Source of the DNA: Bradyrhizobium lablabi
GTDB lineage: Bacteria; Pseudomonadota; Alphaproteobacteria; Rhizobiales; Xanthobacteraceae
Length of the DNA: 64,000 bases
Direction of reading: 5' to 3'
Assembly: GCF_018131005.1 (NCBI RefSeq)
Contig: NZ_JAFCJK010000014.1
Span: forward strand, 1 to 64,000
Part shown: positions 32,835 through 46,417 of the stretch, piece by piece
Layout: each line of letters opens with the position of its first letter
Position numbering within the stretch: the stretch's first letter is position 1
Made by a program: the position numbers and the translations under genes
The notes under the pieces: model-generated
The model's database searches: none
What the model was told of the DNA's origin: nothing
Seen by the model: the letters and a program-made list of their open reading frames with translations, nothing else

Positions 32835-34903
32835 GCGGCGCCCGCAAACGCCAGCACCGAACGCGGCGGCGCCTTCGTCTCGGCGCCGGACGCAAATTGC
32901 TCGGGCATCTGCACGGCCTCGGTCGTGTTCAGCACCTGCTGCCAGGCCTTGTAATCGCTCATCACAGGCATCTTGAACGCGATCTCCTCGGGAGCGGCAT
33001 TCAGCACGATAAAGATCGGCGCCTGTGCTGGTTCCATCGGTCCGAGGACATAAGCGAGGAACCTGCCCTCCGGGAATTTCCAATCCGACTCCTTCATTTC
33101 TTCGGCAGCGGGCGTCAGCCACAGCACGCCGTAAGTGCCATCGGTGCGGCGGCCGTCGAGCCAACGTTGGCAACGGATCTGCCCAAAGCGACGGCGCAGC
33201 TCGGTCAGATGACCGATGAAGCCGATGAAGTCGTCGTCTGTGCCGAGCTTCTCCCAGCCGACCCAGCCGGTTTCATTGTCCTGGCAATAGGCATTGTTGT
33301 TGCCGCCCTGGGTATTGGCCACCTCGTCGCCCGCGAGGATCAGCGGCGTGCCCTGCGCGAGCAGCAGGCAGGCGAGCTGGTTCTTGCGGAGTTGGCGGCG
33401 CAGCGCGACGATATCCGGGTCATCGGTCGGTCCCTCATGGCCGCAATTGTTGCTGTGATTGTCGCTGGAGCCGTCGCGATTGTCTTCGCCGTTGGCCTCG
33501 TTGTGCTTCTCGTTGTAACTGAAGAGATCGGCGAGCGTGAAGCCGTCATGCACGGTGATGTGGTTGACGCTGGCGCGGGTCGCGCGGTTGTCGTGGTGGA
33601 ACAGGTCGGAGGAGGCGGTCATGCGGCTCGAAATGTCGCCGATCAGGCTGCCTTCGCCGCTCCAATAGCGCCGCATCGCGCTTCGGTAGCGATCGTTCCA
33701 CTCCGACCATTGCGACGGAAATGCGCCGACCTGATAGCCGCCGAGGCCGAGGTCCCAGGGTTCGGCGATGAGCTTGACGGTCGCAAGCGTCGGGTCCTGG
33801 CGAAGAGCGTTCAGGAACGCATGGTTGCGATCGAATCCATTCGGTCCGCGCGCCAATGTCGGGGCAAGGTCGAAGCGGAAGCCGTCGACGTGGCAGACCT
33901 CGACCCAGTAACGCAGCGAGTCCATCACCATCTGCAGCACCCGCGGATGAGTGAGGTTGACCGAGCTGCCGCAGCCGGTGAAGTCGTCGTAGTAGCGCGG
34001 GTTCTCGCGGTTCAGCCAGTAATAGGAGGCGTTGTCGATGCCGCGGAAGCAGAGCGTCGGGCCCATATGGTTGCCCTCGGCGGTGTGGTTGTAGACGACG
34101 TCCAGCAGCACCTCGATGCCGGCATCGTGCAACCGGGCAACCGCGGTTCGGAACGAATCCAGCGCATTGTCCTGCGCATAGCGCGTCTCCGGCGCGAAGA
34201 AGGCGATGGTGTTATAGCCCCAGTAGTTCACGAGCTTCTTCTCGACCAGGATGCGGTCGTCGATCAGTCCGTGGATCGGCAAGAGTTCGACGGCGGTGAC
34301 TCCGAGCCGCTTGAGATGGTCGATCATCGCGGGCGATGACAGGCCGCCATAGGTGCCGCGCAGATTCGGCGCAACATCCTCGCGCTTTTGGGTCAGGCCC
34401 TTGACATGAGCCTCATAGATGATGGTGTCTTCCCACGGGATATGCGGCCGGATCTCGCGGCGGCCCCAGTTGAAGGTCTCGTCGACCACCACCGCCTTTG
34501 GCATGCCGCGCGCATTGTCGCGCCGGTCGAAGGAGAGGTCCTCGCGCGCACTGCCGGTGCGGTAGGCAAAGTGTGCATCGCTCCACACCAGCCGCCCGGC
34601 GAGCCGCCTCGCATAGGGATCAAGCAGCAGCTTGTTGGAGTTGAAGCGGTGGCCGCGCTCCGGCGCATAGGGACCATGGACGCGGTAGCCGTAGAGCTGG
34701 CCTGGCGAAACGTCGTTGAGATAACAGTGCCAGACGTCCTCGGTACGCTCCGGCAGCTCGATCCGTTCAAGCTCGCGGCGGCCCTGGCTGTCGAACAGGC
34801 ACAGCTCGATCTTCTCCGCATTGGCGGAGAACAGTGCAAAATTGGTGCCCCTGCCGTCCCAGCTTGCGCCAAGCCGGGAGGACGTTCCCCCAGTCAGTCG
34901 CAT
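32831..34903 (-). CDS. glgX: glycogen debranching enzyme GlgX/TreX
   Basis: This 690-residue GH13 isoamylase-type enzyme hydrolyses alpha-1,6 branches in glycogen. It has an N-terminal CBM48-like domain (GASWDGRGTNFALFSANAEK), then the barrel with DVVYNHTAEGNHMGPTLCFRG, DGFRFDLAPTLAR, LIAEPWDLGLGGYQVG and ITVHDGFTLADLFSYN, ending with the QDNETGWVGW region. It supplies linear glucans to TreY. Its start is three bases from the glgB stop and its stop overlaps treZ. Confidence 0.95.
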   Translation of the reverse strand: MRLTGGTSSRLGASWDGRGTNFALFSANAEKIELCLFDSQGRRELERIELPERTEDVWHCYLNDVSPGQLYGYRVHGPYAPERGHRFNSNKLLLDPYARRLAGRLVWSDAHFAYRTGSAREDLSFDRRDNARGMPKAVVVDETFNWGRREIRPHIPWEDTIIYEAHVKGLTQKREDVAPNLRGTYGGLSSPAMIDHLKRLGVTAVELLPIHGLIDDRILVEKKLVNYWGYNTIAFFAPETRYAQDNALDSFRTAVARLHDAGIEVLLDVVYNHTAEGNHMGPTLCFRGIDNASYYWLNRENPRYYDDFTGCGSSVNLTHPRVLQMVMDSLRYWVEVCHVDGFRFDLAPTLARGPNGFDRNHAFLNALRQDPTLATVKLIAEPWDLGLGGYQVGAFPSQWSEWNDRYRSAMRRYWSGEGSLIGDISSRMTASSDLFHHDNRATRASVNHITVHDGFTLADLFSYNEKHNEANGEDNRDGSSDNHSNNCGHEGPTDDPDIVALRRQLRKNQLACLLLAQGTPLILAGDEVANTQGGNNNAYCQDNETGWVGWEKLGTDDDFIGFIGHLTELRRRFGQIRCQRWLDGRRTDGTYGVLWLTPAAEEMKESDWKFPEGRFLAYVLGPMEPAQAPIFIVLNAAPEEIAFKMPVMSDYKAWQQVLNTTEAVQMPEQFASGAETKAPPRSVLAFAGAA

Positions 34904-34906
34904 CGA

Positions 34907-37050
34907 TCAGCTTTCCGGTACGAGGAAGATCACAGCCAGCGGCGGAATGGTCAAGTTAAGCTCCGGGACGAGTCCTTCCAGCGTTTGAACTTCGCCGGTA
35001 TTGCCGACATTGCTGCCGCCATAGTGCGCGGAGTCCGAATTGAACACCTCATGCCACTTGCCTGCGAATGGCACGCGGACGCGGTAGTTGTGATAGACGT
35101 TTGGCGAGAAGTTCGCGATCATGAGGCAGCGCGAGCGCGCGCTATTGCCTTTCCGGATCCAGGCAAACACGTTGTTGCCGGCGTCTTCGGTGATGACCCA
35201 TTCGAATCCAGCCTGGTCGCAATCAAGCTCATGCAGCGCCGGCAGGGCGCGATAGAGGCGGTTGAGGTCGCGGACCAGCCCCTGGATGCCGGCATGTCTC
35301 GGCTGTTGCAGCAGATGCCAGTCCAGCGATTGATCGTGATTCCATTCGCGTTCCTGGCCGAGCTCGCAGCCCATGAACATGAGCTTCTTGCCGGGATGAC
35401 CGAACATGAAGCTGTAATAGGCGCGCAGATTGGCAAAGCGCTGCCAATCGTCGCCGGGCATGCGGCCGAGAATCGAGCGCTTGCCGTGCACGACCTCATC
35501 GTGGGAGAGCGGCAGGATGAAGTTTTCCGAGAAGGCGTAGTGCAAGCCGAACAGGATGTCGCCGTGGTGATATCTGCGGTGAATGGGATCCTTGCCGATA
35601 TATTTCAGCGTGTCGTGCATCCAGCCCATGTTCCACTTGTAGCCGAAGCCGAGCCCGCCAAATTCGACCGGGCGCGAGACCTGCGGCCATGCAGTCGATT
35701 CCTCCGCCGCCGTCGTCGCCTGGGGGAAGTGCCCGAAGACTTCGGTGTTGAAGCGGCGCAGGAAGCTGATCGCTTCGAGATTTTCGCGGCCGCCGTATTT
35801 GTTCGGGATCCAGCCGCCGGCGGGCCGGCTGTAGTCGAGGTACAGCATGGAGGCTACAGCGTCGACGCGGAGGCCGTCGATGCCGTAGCGGTCGAGCCAG
35901 AACAGCGCGTTCGACACCAGGAAGTTGGTGGCCTCGGTGCGCCCGTAATTGTAGATCAGCGTACCCCAGTCGAGATGGCGGCCCTGCAGCGGATTGGCGT
36001 GCTCATAGAGCGCGGTGCCGTCGAAATGACCGAGGCCGTGAGGATCGTCGGGGAAGTGCCCGGGCACCCAGTCGAGCAGCACGCCGATGCCTTCGCGATG
36101 GCAGGCGTCGACCAGCGCGGCAAAATCTTCCGGCGAACCGAAGCGGCTGGTCGGCGCGAACAGGCCGGTTGGCTGATAGCCCCATGAGCCGTCGAACGGA
36201 TGTTCGCTGACCGGAAGGAATTCGACGTGAGTGAATCCCATGTCGCGGACGTAAGGGGGGAGGTGCTCGGCAAGCTCGCGATAGGTCAGCCATTCATTTT
36301 GGCCCTTGCGCCGCCAGGAGCCGAGATGGACCTCGTAGATCGAGATCGGAGAACCCAACGCATTGATGCCGGCCGGCGCGGGGCGCGGGCGTGGGATATT
36401 GCGCTCATCAACCACGATCGACGCGGTCTTCGGGCGCAGCTCGGCGGCAAAGGCGAGCGGATCGGACTTCAGCGGCAGGTGTTGGCCATTCGGCCCGATG
36501 ATGTCGAATTTGTAGTGGTCGCCGACACGCGCGCCGGGAACGAACAACTCCCAGTAGCCGACACCGCGCACGCGCATCGGGTGGCGCCGCGCATTCCAGA
36601 AATTGAAATCTCCGACCACGCTGACCCGGCGCGCGTTCGGCGCCAACACGACGAAGGCCACGCCATCGACGCCATCGAGCGTCATCGGATGTGCGCCGAG
36701 CGTGTCGTAGAGCCGCTGATGAGTACCTTCCCCTAGCAGATAGAGGTCGAAGTCGTTCAGAACCGGCGGGAAGCGGTAAGGGTCCTCCAGCTCGACGATG
36801 CTGTCGCCGAAGCGCGCTCGGAGCTGATAGCGCCTGGAGCCGTTCGGCAAGGTCCCGGCGAACAGGCCGGCATCATGGATGCGGGTGAGTTCGGCGGTCT
36901 CGCCGTGCTCGCCGATCGCCGCGACATCAGTTGCCTCCGGAAGGAACGCGCGCACCACGTTGCGCTCGCCCTCGGTATGCAGGCCGAGATAGCGGAACGG
37001 GTCGGAGTGGCGGCCCTCGATGATCGCATAGGCTTCAGCGGGCAGGTCGG

Positions 37051-37054
<4 letters not shown>
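34907..37054 (-). CDS. glgB: 1,4-alpha-glucan branching enzyme GlgB
   Basis: This 715-residue GH13 enzyme makes alpha-1,6 branches in glycogen. It has an N-terminal domain plus CBM48 (HPMTLDGVDGVAFVVLAPNA), then the barrel with DWVPGHFPDDPHGL, GLRVDAVASMLYLDYSR, TTAAEESTAWPQVSRP and LPLSHDEVVHGKRSIL. The C-terminal beta domain is complete. It overlaps the treS-mak stop by four bases. It probably branches the linear glucan extended by GlgE. Confidence 0.96.
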
Positions 37055-40356
<3,302 letters not shown>

Positions 40357-40367
40357 AGCGAATCCCC

Positions 40368-42317
40368 TCACGCCAGGCAGCGGAACAATAGGGCGGGGTC
40401 GCGCGCCGGGTCGATGCGCAGGCGAATGCCGCCCCATTCGAGCGGATAGCGTTCGCCGGTGATCAGGTTCTCGACTGCGGCAGCGTTACGCCGGCCATCG
40501 CCTGCGCCGACCTGGATGTCGGCGAGCGGCAGCCAGAACTCGTGCACATCGCGCGACAGCGCAATCGCAACCGCGACCGTGTTGCTCTGGTCAGCCGCTT
40601 GTTTCACGAATCCGATCACGTTGCCATCCTCGATGCCGAGGAAACGCAAATTGCTGGTTTGCTGCAGCGCCGGATTGGTGCGGCGGGCGAAGTTGAGGTC
40701 CCTGATATAGGACTTGATGTTCCCTTGCTTGTCCCAGTCCCGCACCTTGATTTCGTATTTTTCGGAATCGAGATACTCCTCGCGGCCGGGGATCGGCTCG
40801 TGCTCCAGCAGCTCGAAGCCGTTACAGATACCGTAGGTGCTCGACAGGGTCGACGCCAGCGCGACGCGAGACTTGAACATCCAGGGTTCGCCGCTTTGCA
40901 GATGATAGGGCAGGATATCAGGCGTATTGACGAAGAAATTCGGTCGGTAATAGTCGCGTTCAGGATAGCCGGTCAGTTCGTTCAGATACTGCTCGATCTC
41001 CCAGCGCTGCGTCCGCCAGGTAAAATAGGTGTAGGACTGGGTGAAACCGAGCTTGGCTAATCCCTTCATCAGCTTTGGCCGCGTGAAGGCCTCGGCGAGG
41101 AAGATCACGTCGGGGTGGTGCAACTGCACCTGGTGGATCAGCCATTCCCAGAACGGGAAAGGCTTGGTGTGAGGATTGTCGACCCTGAAAATCTTCACGC
41201 CCTGGTCGATCCAGTACAGGATCACGTCGCGCAGCGCGTTCCAAAGGGCGCCGGCGTCCTCGCAGCCGAAATCCGGATTGACGATGTCCTCGTATTTCTT
41301 CGGCGGATTTTCCGCATAGCGCATCGAGCCGTCCGGCCGCCGCCTGAACCATTGCGGATGCTGTTTCAGCCAGGGATGATCGGGCGAGCACTGCACGGCG
41401 AAATCGAGCGCGACCTCCATCTTATGCTCGCGGCAGGCCGCGACGAAGGCGCGGAAATCCTCCAGCGTGCCGAGCTCGGGATGGATTGCGTCGTGGCCGC
41501 CATCGGCCGCGCCGATAGCGTAGGGACTGCCGGGATCTCGCTCCTGCGCGGTCACCGCATTGTTGCGGCCCTTGCGGTTCTTCCGGCCGATTGGATGGAT
41601 GGGCGTGAGATAAACGACGTCGAAGCCCATCGCGGCGATGTCAGGCAGCCGCGCGACACAGTCGCCGAAGGTACCATGCTGCCCGGGCACCTTGCCCTGG
41701 CTGCGTGGTATCATTTCATACCAGGCGCCATCGCGCGCCCGCGGCCGGTCGGCGACGAAGGGAAATAGCTTCGAGCGTGTCAGATCGGGACGCGACTGGC
41801 TTTCCGCCATCGCTTCCTTCAGCTCGTCCGTAAGCAGCGAGGCGGTATCACCGGTCTGCAGGTAATCCTCGCATTGCTTCAGGATGATGGTCGCCGCGGC
41901 GCGGCCGCCGGCCTGGGCCTTGGTCAACATGCCGGCGCCTTCGATCGCATCGAGGCTGAGATCGGAGCCGGCCTTCTGCTTCAGCTCGAAGCCATGGCGC
42001 CAGGTGGCGAATTCGTCGGTCCAGGCCTCGATGGCATAGATGTAGCGGCCCGGCGCGTCGGGAACGAAGGAGCCGCTCCAGCGGTCGTTGCCATAATGGA
42101 CCATTGGCGCACTCCGCCATTCGCGGTCAAGCTCGCCGCGCCAGATCAGCGCCGCCGACACGACGTCGTGGCCGTCGCGGTAGACGTCAGCCCAGACCTC
42201 GACACGCTCGCCGACGATCCGCTTTACGGGAAAACGTCCGCCGTCGATCAGCGGGTATACGTCCTCGATATGGAAAGTGCCCGCGGCACCTTCGACAGTT
42301 TGAGCTGTTTTGTTCAC
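40368..42317 (-). CDS. glgE: alpha-1,4-glucan:maltose-1-phosphate maltosyltransferase GlgE
   Basis: This 649-residue GH13_3 enzyme adds maltosyl units from maltose-1-phosphate to the non-reducing end of glucan. An N-terminal beta domain (HIEDVYPLIDGGRFPVKR) is followed by DVVYLTPIHPIGRKNRKGRN, ALDFAVQCSPDHPW, WFRRRPDGSMRYAENPPKKY, IFRVDNPHTKPFPFWEW, VIFLAEAFTRPKLM and the C-terminal ENLITGERYPLEWGG. I prefer the GTG at 42317 (VNKTAQTVEG) since it gives the family's N-terminus; a GTG at 42368 is possible. It is the first gene of the minus-strand operon, divergent from malQ. Confidence 0.94.
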   Translation of the reverse strand: MNKTAQTVEGAAGTFHIEDVYPLIDGGRFPVKRIVGERVEVWADVYRDGHDVVSAALIWRGELDREWRSAPMVHYGNDRWSGSFVPDAPGRYIYAIEAWTDEFATWRHGFELKQKAGSDLSLDAIEGAGMLTKAQAGGRAAATIILKQCEDYLQTGDTASLLTDELKEAMAESQSRPDLTRSKLFPFVADRPRARDGAWYEMIPRSQGKVPGQHGTFGDCVARLPDIAAMGFDVVYLTPIHPIGRKNRKGRNNAVTAQERDPGSPYAIGAADGGHDAIHPELGTLEDFRAFVAACREHKMEVALDFAVQCSPDHPWLKQHPQWFRRRPDGSMRYAENPPKKYEDIVNPDFGCEDAGALWNALRDVILYWIDQGVKIFRVDNPHTKPFPFWEWLIHQVQLHHPDVIFLAEAFTRPKLMKGLAKLGFTQSYTYFTWRTQRWEIEQYLNELTGYPERDYYRPNFFVNTPDILPYHLQSGEPWMFKSRVALASTLSSTYGICNGFELLEHEPIPGREEYLDSEKYEIKVRDWDKQGNIKSYIRDLNFARRTNPALQQTSNLRFLGIEDGNVIGFVKQAADQSNTVAVAIALSRDVHEFWLPLADIQVGAGDGRRNAAAVENLITGERYPLEWGGIRLRIDPARDPALLFRCLA

Positions 42318-42385
42318 GGTGATGCCGCCATCGAGATGGAAATGACGCGCCCGTTGCGTTAGGGGCACGCTCCGGACTTATATAC

Positions 42386-42410
42386 AAAGCCGCTCGCGGG
42401 CATTGGTTCC
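42386..42410 (-). promoter_or_regulatory. EcfG-like promoter candidate for the glgE-treY operon
   Basis: Minus strand GGAAC (42410-42406), 16 bases, then CTTT (42389-42386). The -35 is exact and the -10 differs at one base from CGTT. It is about 70 bases before the chosen glgE start and stands back to back with the malQ element. Confidence 0.4.
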
Positions 42411-42413
42411 CTG

Positions 42414-42438
42414 GGAACGGTGGGGATGGCAGAGCGTT
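42414..42438 (+). promoter_or_regulatory. EcfG-type promoter candidate for malQ
   Basis: GGAAC (42414-42418), 16 bases, then CGTT (42435-42438): an exact match to the alphaproteobacterial general-stress consensus, about 80 bases upstream of the malQ start. Confidence 0.6.
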
Positions 42439-42516
42439 GCTCACCTTCTATCCCCTTCCTGGATATAACGATTTCGCGACCTCCACGATTTCGGTCGCTT
42501 GCAAGGCGCGTGCCGA

Positions 42517-44466
42517 ATGGACCTATACGCCCAAGCCAGAACCCTCGGTATTCAGACCGAGTATATTGACGGTCAGGGTCACCGCCGTGTGACGGAGCCT
42601 GCTGCGCTCCAGACCATCCTCGACGCATTGCCGCCTCAGCCGGCGCGGCAGTTCATCGCGCAGCCGGTCGTAATCCGGGCCGGCCGCGACGCCCGGATCG
42701 AGCTCGGGGCGGCGGCCACGCTGCCGGTCAAATGGACCATCAAGACCGGCGGCGAGGTGATCGCGCAAGGCGGCGCCGGCGAGCGTACGATATCGTGTCC
42801 GCGGCACCTGCCGCATGGCATCCACCGGCTGCACGTCACCGATGCAACATCCGTCTCCGAGGACGTGCCGCTGCTGGTCTCGCCCGAGCGAACGTTCAGC
42901 GGCGATTTCGATCGCGGCTGGCTGCTCGCGGTGCAGCTCTACGGCATCCGCTCGTCGCGGAATTGGGGGATTGGCGACTTCACCGATCTGCAAGGCTTGG
43001 TCGAACTGGCGCACCAGCTCGGCGCCGATGGCGTGGGGCTCAATCCCCTGCATGCGTTGTTCGACGACAGGCCGGGGGACTGCAGTCCCTATTCGCCGAA
43101 CAGTCGCCTGTTTCTCAATCCACTCTATGTCGATGTCGGCCGGCTCCCCGGATTCCGGTCAGATGCCGGGACGCAGGCCGCGGTCGCGGCGCTTCGTGCG
43201 AACGACACGGTCGACTATGTCGCGGTTGCCGCACTGAAATGGCGCGCGCTGCGGGCGGCCTTCGCGGCCTTCAAGGCCAAATCGGCTCGCGACAGCCGGG
43301 ACGATTTCGACAGCTTTCGCGCCGAACGCGGCGACCTGCTGTCGCGCTTTGCCTGCTTCGAGGTGATGCGGCACAAGCTCAATCGTCCGTGGTGGCAGTG
43401 GCCCGATGAGTGGCGGCAGCCCGGCGATGCGGTCTGTGCCTTGTTGCGCCAGAGCGCCGACGAGTCCGAGATCGAATTCGTCGAATTCACGCAATGGGCG
43501 GCGGACCGCCAGCTCGGCGCCTGCAGGGCGCGCGCGCACGAGCTCGGCATGCAGGTCGGGCTCTATCTCGATGTCGCCGTCGGCGTGCAGTCGGACGGCT
43601 TCGATGCGTGGAACGAGCAGCTCGCGATCTCGCGGCATCTCGGCGTCGGCGCGCCGCCCGATCCCCTCAACACCGCCGGCCAGGACTGGGGCCTTGCCGG
43701 CTTCAATGCGGTGGGTCTCGAGATCAGCTCGTTCGCACCGTTCCGCGAGATGCTGCGCGCCTCGATGCGCCATGCCGGCGCGATCCGGCTCGATCACGTG
43801 CTTGGATTGAAGCGGCTCTATCTCGTGCCGCGCGGCTTCGGTCCCGACAACGGCGCCTATGTGCAGATGCCGTTCGAGGCGTTGCTGGCGGCGACCGCGC
43901 AGGAGAGCGTCGCGCATCGCTGCGTTGTGATCGGGGAGGACCTCGGCACGGTTCCGGAAGGCTTTCGCGAGCGGATGGCCGACTGGGGCATCTGGTCGTA
44001 CCTTGTGATGATGTTCGAGCGCGACGACCGCGGCGCCTTCCGCGGCGTCGATCACTACGGAGCGAACGCGCTCGTCACCTTCAACACCCACGACCTCTCG
44101 ACCTATGCCGGCTGGCGCTCCTTCAGCGACCTGAAGCTGAAACGCTCACTCGGGATCGATCCCGGCGAGAGCGACGACGCGCGCTGGCATGCGCTGACCA
44201 TGCTCGATGAGGTGCTGCGCCGTTACGGTATCCAGAACAACGACCTCTATTCGGTGGTGAGCTGCCTGTCGCGGACCAGATCGCGGCTGCTGGCGGTTTC
44301 ACTGGAAGATCTGCTCGGCCTGATCGATCAGCCCAACATTCCCGGCACGGTCAACGAGCATCCGAACTGGCGGCGGCGAATTCCGGTCTCGATCGAGCAG
44401 GTCACGTCCGTGATCGACGTCGATGCGCTCAAGCGCGCAACGCATGAGCGCTCGCGCGCAGGCTAA
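42517..44466 (+). CDS. malQ: 4-alpha-glucanotransferase MalQ
   Basis: This 649-residue GH77 amylomaltase transfers glucan segments between malto-oligosaccharides and releases glucose. Family blocks: GIRSSRNWGIGDFTDLQGL, NPLHALFDDRPGDCSPYSPNSR (in part), LYLDVAVGVQSDGFDAW, AIRLDHVLGLKRLYLVPRG, VVIGEDLGTVPEGFRERM and TFNTHDLSTYAGW. The ATG at 42517 (MDLYAQARTLGIQTEYID) gives the usual helical N-terminus. It diverges from glgE and is followed after 20 bases by the GH15 gene. Confidence 0.95.
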   Translation: MDLYAQARTLGIQTEYIDGQGHRRVTEPAALQTILDALPPQPARQFIAQPVVIRAGRDARIELGAAATLPVKWTIKTGGEVIAQGGAGERTISCPRHLPHGIHRLHVTDATSVSEDVPLLVSPERTFSGDFDRGWLLAVQLYGIRSSRNWGIGDFTDLQGLVELAHQLGADGVGLNPLHALFDDRPGDCSPYSPNSRLFLNPLYVDVGRLPGFRSDAGTQAAVAALRANDTVDYVAVAALKWRALRAAFAAFKAKSARDSRDDFDSFRAERGDLLSRFACFEVMRHKLNRPWWQWPDEWRQPGDAVCALLRQSADESEIEFVEFTQWAADRQLGACRARAHELGMQVGLYLDVAVGVQSDGFDAWNEQLAISRHLGVGAPPDPLNTAGQDWGLAGFNAVGLEISSFAPFREMLRASMRHAGAIRLDHVLGLKRLYLVPRGFGPDNGAYVQMPFEALLAATAQESVAHRCVVIGEDLGTVPEGFRERMADWGIWSYLVMMFERDDRGAFRGVDHYGANALVTFNTHDLSTYAGWRSFSDLKLKRSLGIDPGESDDARWHALTMLDEVLRRYGIQNNDLYSVVSCLSRTRSRLLAVSLEDLLGLIDQPNIPGTVNEHPNWRRRIPVSIEQVTSVIDVDALKRATHERSRAG

Positions 44467-44486
44467 GGCAAGGCGGATAACGGCAG

Positions 44487-46292
44487 GTGTCATCGCGTAT
44501 CGAAGACTACGGATTGATCGGCGATTGCGAAACCGCCGCGCTGGTTGGCCGCGGCGGGTCCATTGACTGGCTGTGCTGGCCGGCATTCGATTCGGATGCA
44601 TGCTTTGCCGCGCTGCTCGGCACGCCCCGCAATGGGAGATGGCTGATTGCTCCGGCCGGCGAGATCACCAGGATCGAGCGCCGCTATTGGGACGACACGC
44701 TGATCCTGGAAACGCGGTTCGAAACGGAGAGCGGCGCGGTCGCGCTGATCGATTTCATGCCGCCGCGCGGCAACGCCTCCGACGTGGTGCGACTGGTGCG
44801 CGGCATCAGCGGGCGGGTCAAACTGCGAATGGAGCTCGTGATCCGTTTCGGATTCGGAGCCGATATTCCGTGGGTGAAGAAGAACCCGGACGGACCGGGT
44901 CTGCTGGCGATCAGTGGGCAGGATATGACCGTGCTGCGCACGCCGGTCGAGACCCGTGGCGAGAACCTGACCACGGTCGCAGACTTCGAAGTCGGCGAGG
45001 GCGAGACGATCCCGTTCGTACTGACCTACGGTCCTTCGCACCTGCCGGTGCCCGCACCGATCGATCCGGAGGCCGCGCTGCAGGACACCCGGGACTTCTG
45101 GACCGAGTGGTGCGGCCATTGTAGCTATCACGGCAGCCACCGCGCCCTCGTCATGCGCTCGCTGATCACGCTCAAGGCGCTCACCTACGCGCCGACCGGC
45201 GGCATCGTCGCAGCGCCAACCGCGTCATTGCCGGAGAAGCTCGGCGGCGCCAGGAACTGGGACTATCGCTTTTGCTGGCTCCGCGATGCCACCTTCACGC
45301 TACTGGCGCTGATGAACTCGGGCTACACCGAGGAGGCCGCTGCCTGGTACAATTGGCTGTTGCGGGCGGTGGCAGGCGCGCCGGTCAACATGCAGATCAT
45401 GTACGGCATCATGGGCCAGCGGCGCCTATTGGAATGGGAAGCCGGTTGGCTGCCTGGCTATGAGGGGGCCAGTCCTGTGCGCGTCGGCAATGCCGCGCAT
45501 GCACAATTGCAGCTGGATGTCTATGGCGAGCTGATCGACGCCATCCACCAGTGGCGCGTGGCCAAGCTCAAGCTCGGTGAGGAAAGCTGGGCGCTGGAAT
45601 GCGCCGTGCTCCAACATCTAGCCGATGTCTGGGACAAGCCTGATCACGGCATCTGGGAGCGCCGCGGGGAGGGTAAACATTACGTCTCGTCCAAGGTGAT
45701 GACTTGGGTGGCTTTCGATCGCGGCATCAAGAGCGCGGAACGGTTCGGTTTCAAGGCGCCCCTCGTTAAGTGGCGCGTATTGCGCGATGCGATACACCGC
45801 GACGTTTGCGAGAAGGGCTTTGACCGGGCGCTGAACAGCTTTGTCGAAAGCTATGGCTCGAAACTGCTCGATGCCAGCATCCTGCTGCTGCCCGCGGTCG
45901 GTTTCCTGCCACCAAGTGATCCCCGAGTGCGCGGCACGCTCGCCGCGATCGAGCGGCACATGATACGCGACGGTTTCGTGCTGCGGCACGACCCGCGCGA
46001 AGTATCGGACGAGACACAGCCGATCGAGGGCGCGTTCCTGGCCTGCAGCCTGTGGCTTGCCGACGCCTATGTGCTGGCCGGCCAGATCGACAGGGCGCAG
46101 GCGCTGTTCGATCGAGTGGTTGCCATCGCCAACGATCTTGGCCTGCTCGCCGAAGAGTTCGATACGGCCGTGTGCCGCCAGACCGGCAACTTTCCGCAGG
46201 CGCTGACTCACATCGCGTTGATCAACACCGCGCATAACCTCAGCGATGCCAAGGCCGCGGCCGAGAAGCCCGCGGTGCAGCGGTCGCAATAG
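44487..46292 (+). CDS. glycoside hydrolase family 15 protein (glucoamylase/trehalase-like)
   Basis: This 601-residue cytoplasmic protein has no signal peptide and starts at a GTG. It opens with SRIEDYGLIGDCETAALVGRGGSIDWLCWP, typical of bacterial GH15 proteins, followed by a beta-sandwich domain. Then comes the (alpha/alpha)6 barrel with LGGARNWDYRFCWLRDATFT, PGYEGASPVRVGNAAHAQLQ, and the C-terminal EEFDTAVCRQTGNFPQALTH. The acidic catalytic pair is expected in the barrel loops. Members hydrolyse trehalose or short alpha-glucans to glucose. In this setting either trehalose recycling or maltodextrin breakdown is possible. Confidence 0.9.
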   Translation: MSSRIEDYGLIGDCETAALVGRGGSIDWLCWPAFDSDACFAALLGTPRNGRWLIAPAGEITRIERRYWDDTLILETRFETESGAVALIDFMPPRGNASDVVRLVRGISGRVKLRMELVIRFGFGADIPWVKKNPDGPGLLAISGQDMTVLRTPVETRGENLTTVADFEVGEGETIPFVLTYGPSHLPVPAPIDPEAALQDTRDFWTEWCGHCSYHGSHRALVMRSLITLKALTYAPTGGIVAAPTASLPEKLGGARNWDYRFCWLRDATFTLLALMNSGYTEEAAAWYNWLLRAVAGAPVNMQIMYGIMGQRRLLEWEAGWLPGYEGASPVRVGNAAHAQLQLDVYGELIDAIHQWRVAKLKLGEESWALECAVLQHLADVWDKPDHGIWERRGEGKHYVSSKVMTWVAFDRGIKSAERFGFKAPLVKWRVLRDAIHRDVCEKGFDRALNSFVESYGSKLLDASILLLPAVGFLPPSDPRVRGTLAAIERHMIRDGFVLRHDPREVSDETQPIEGAFLACSLWLADAYVLAGQIDRAQALFDRVVAIANDLGLLAEEFDTAVCRQTGNFPQALTHIALINTAHNLSDAKAAAEKPAVQRSQ

Positions 46293-46417
46293 GCCGGGCA
46301 GGATCGCCACTGCCGCCCGTATTTCGCGTCCTCAGCGCAAGTCGACCGGCGGGGAGGTCACGTCCGCGATCCGATGCCTTCGCACGCGACGCATGCGATT
46401 CCGCCGGCAATACCGGT

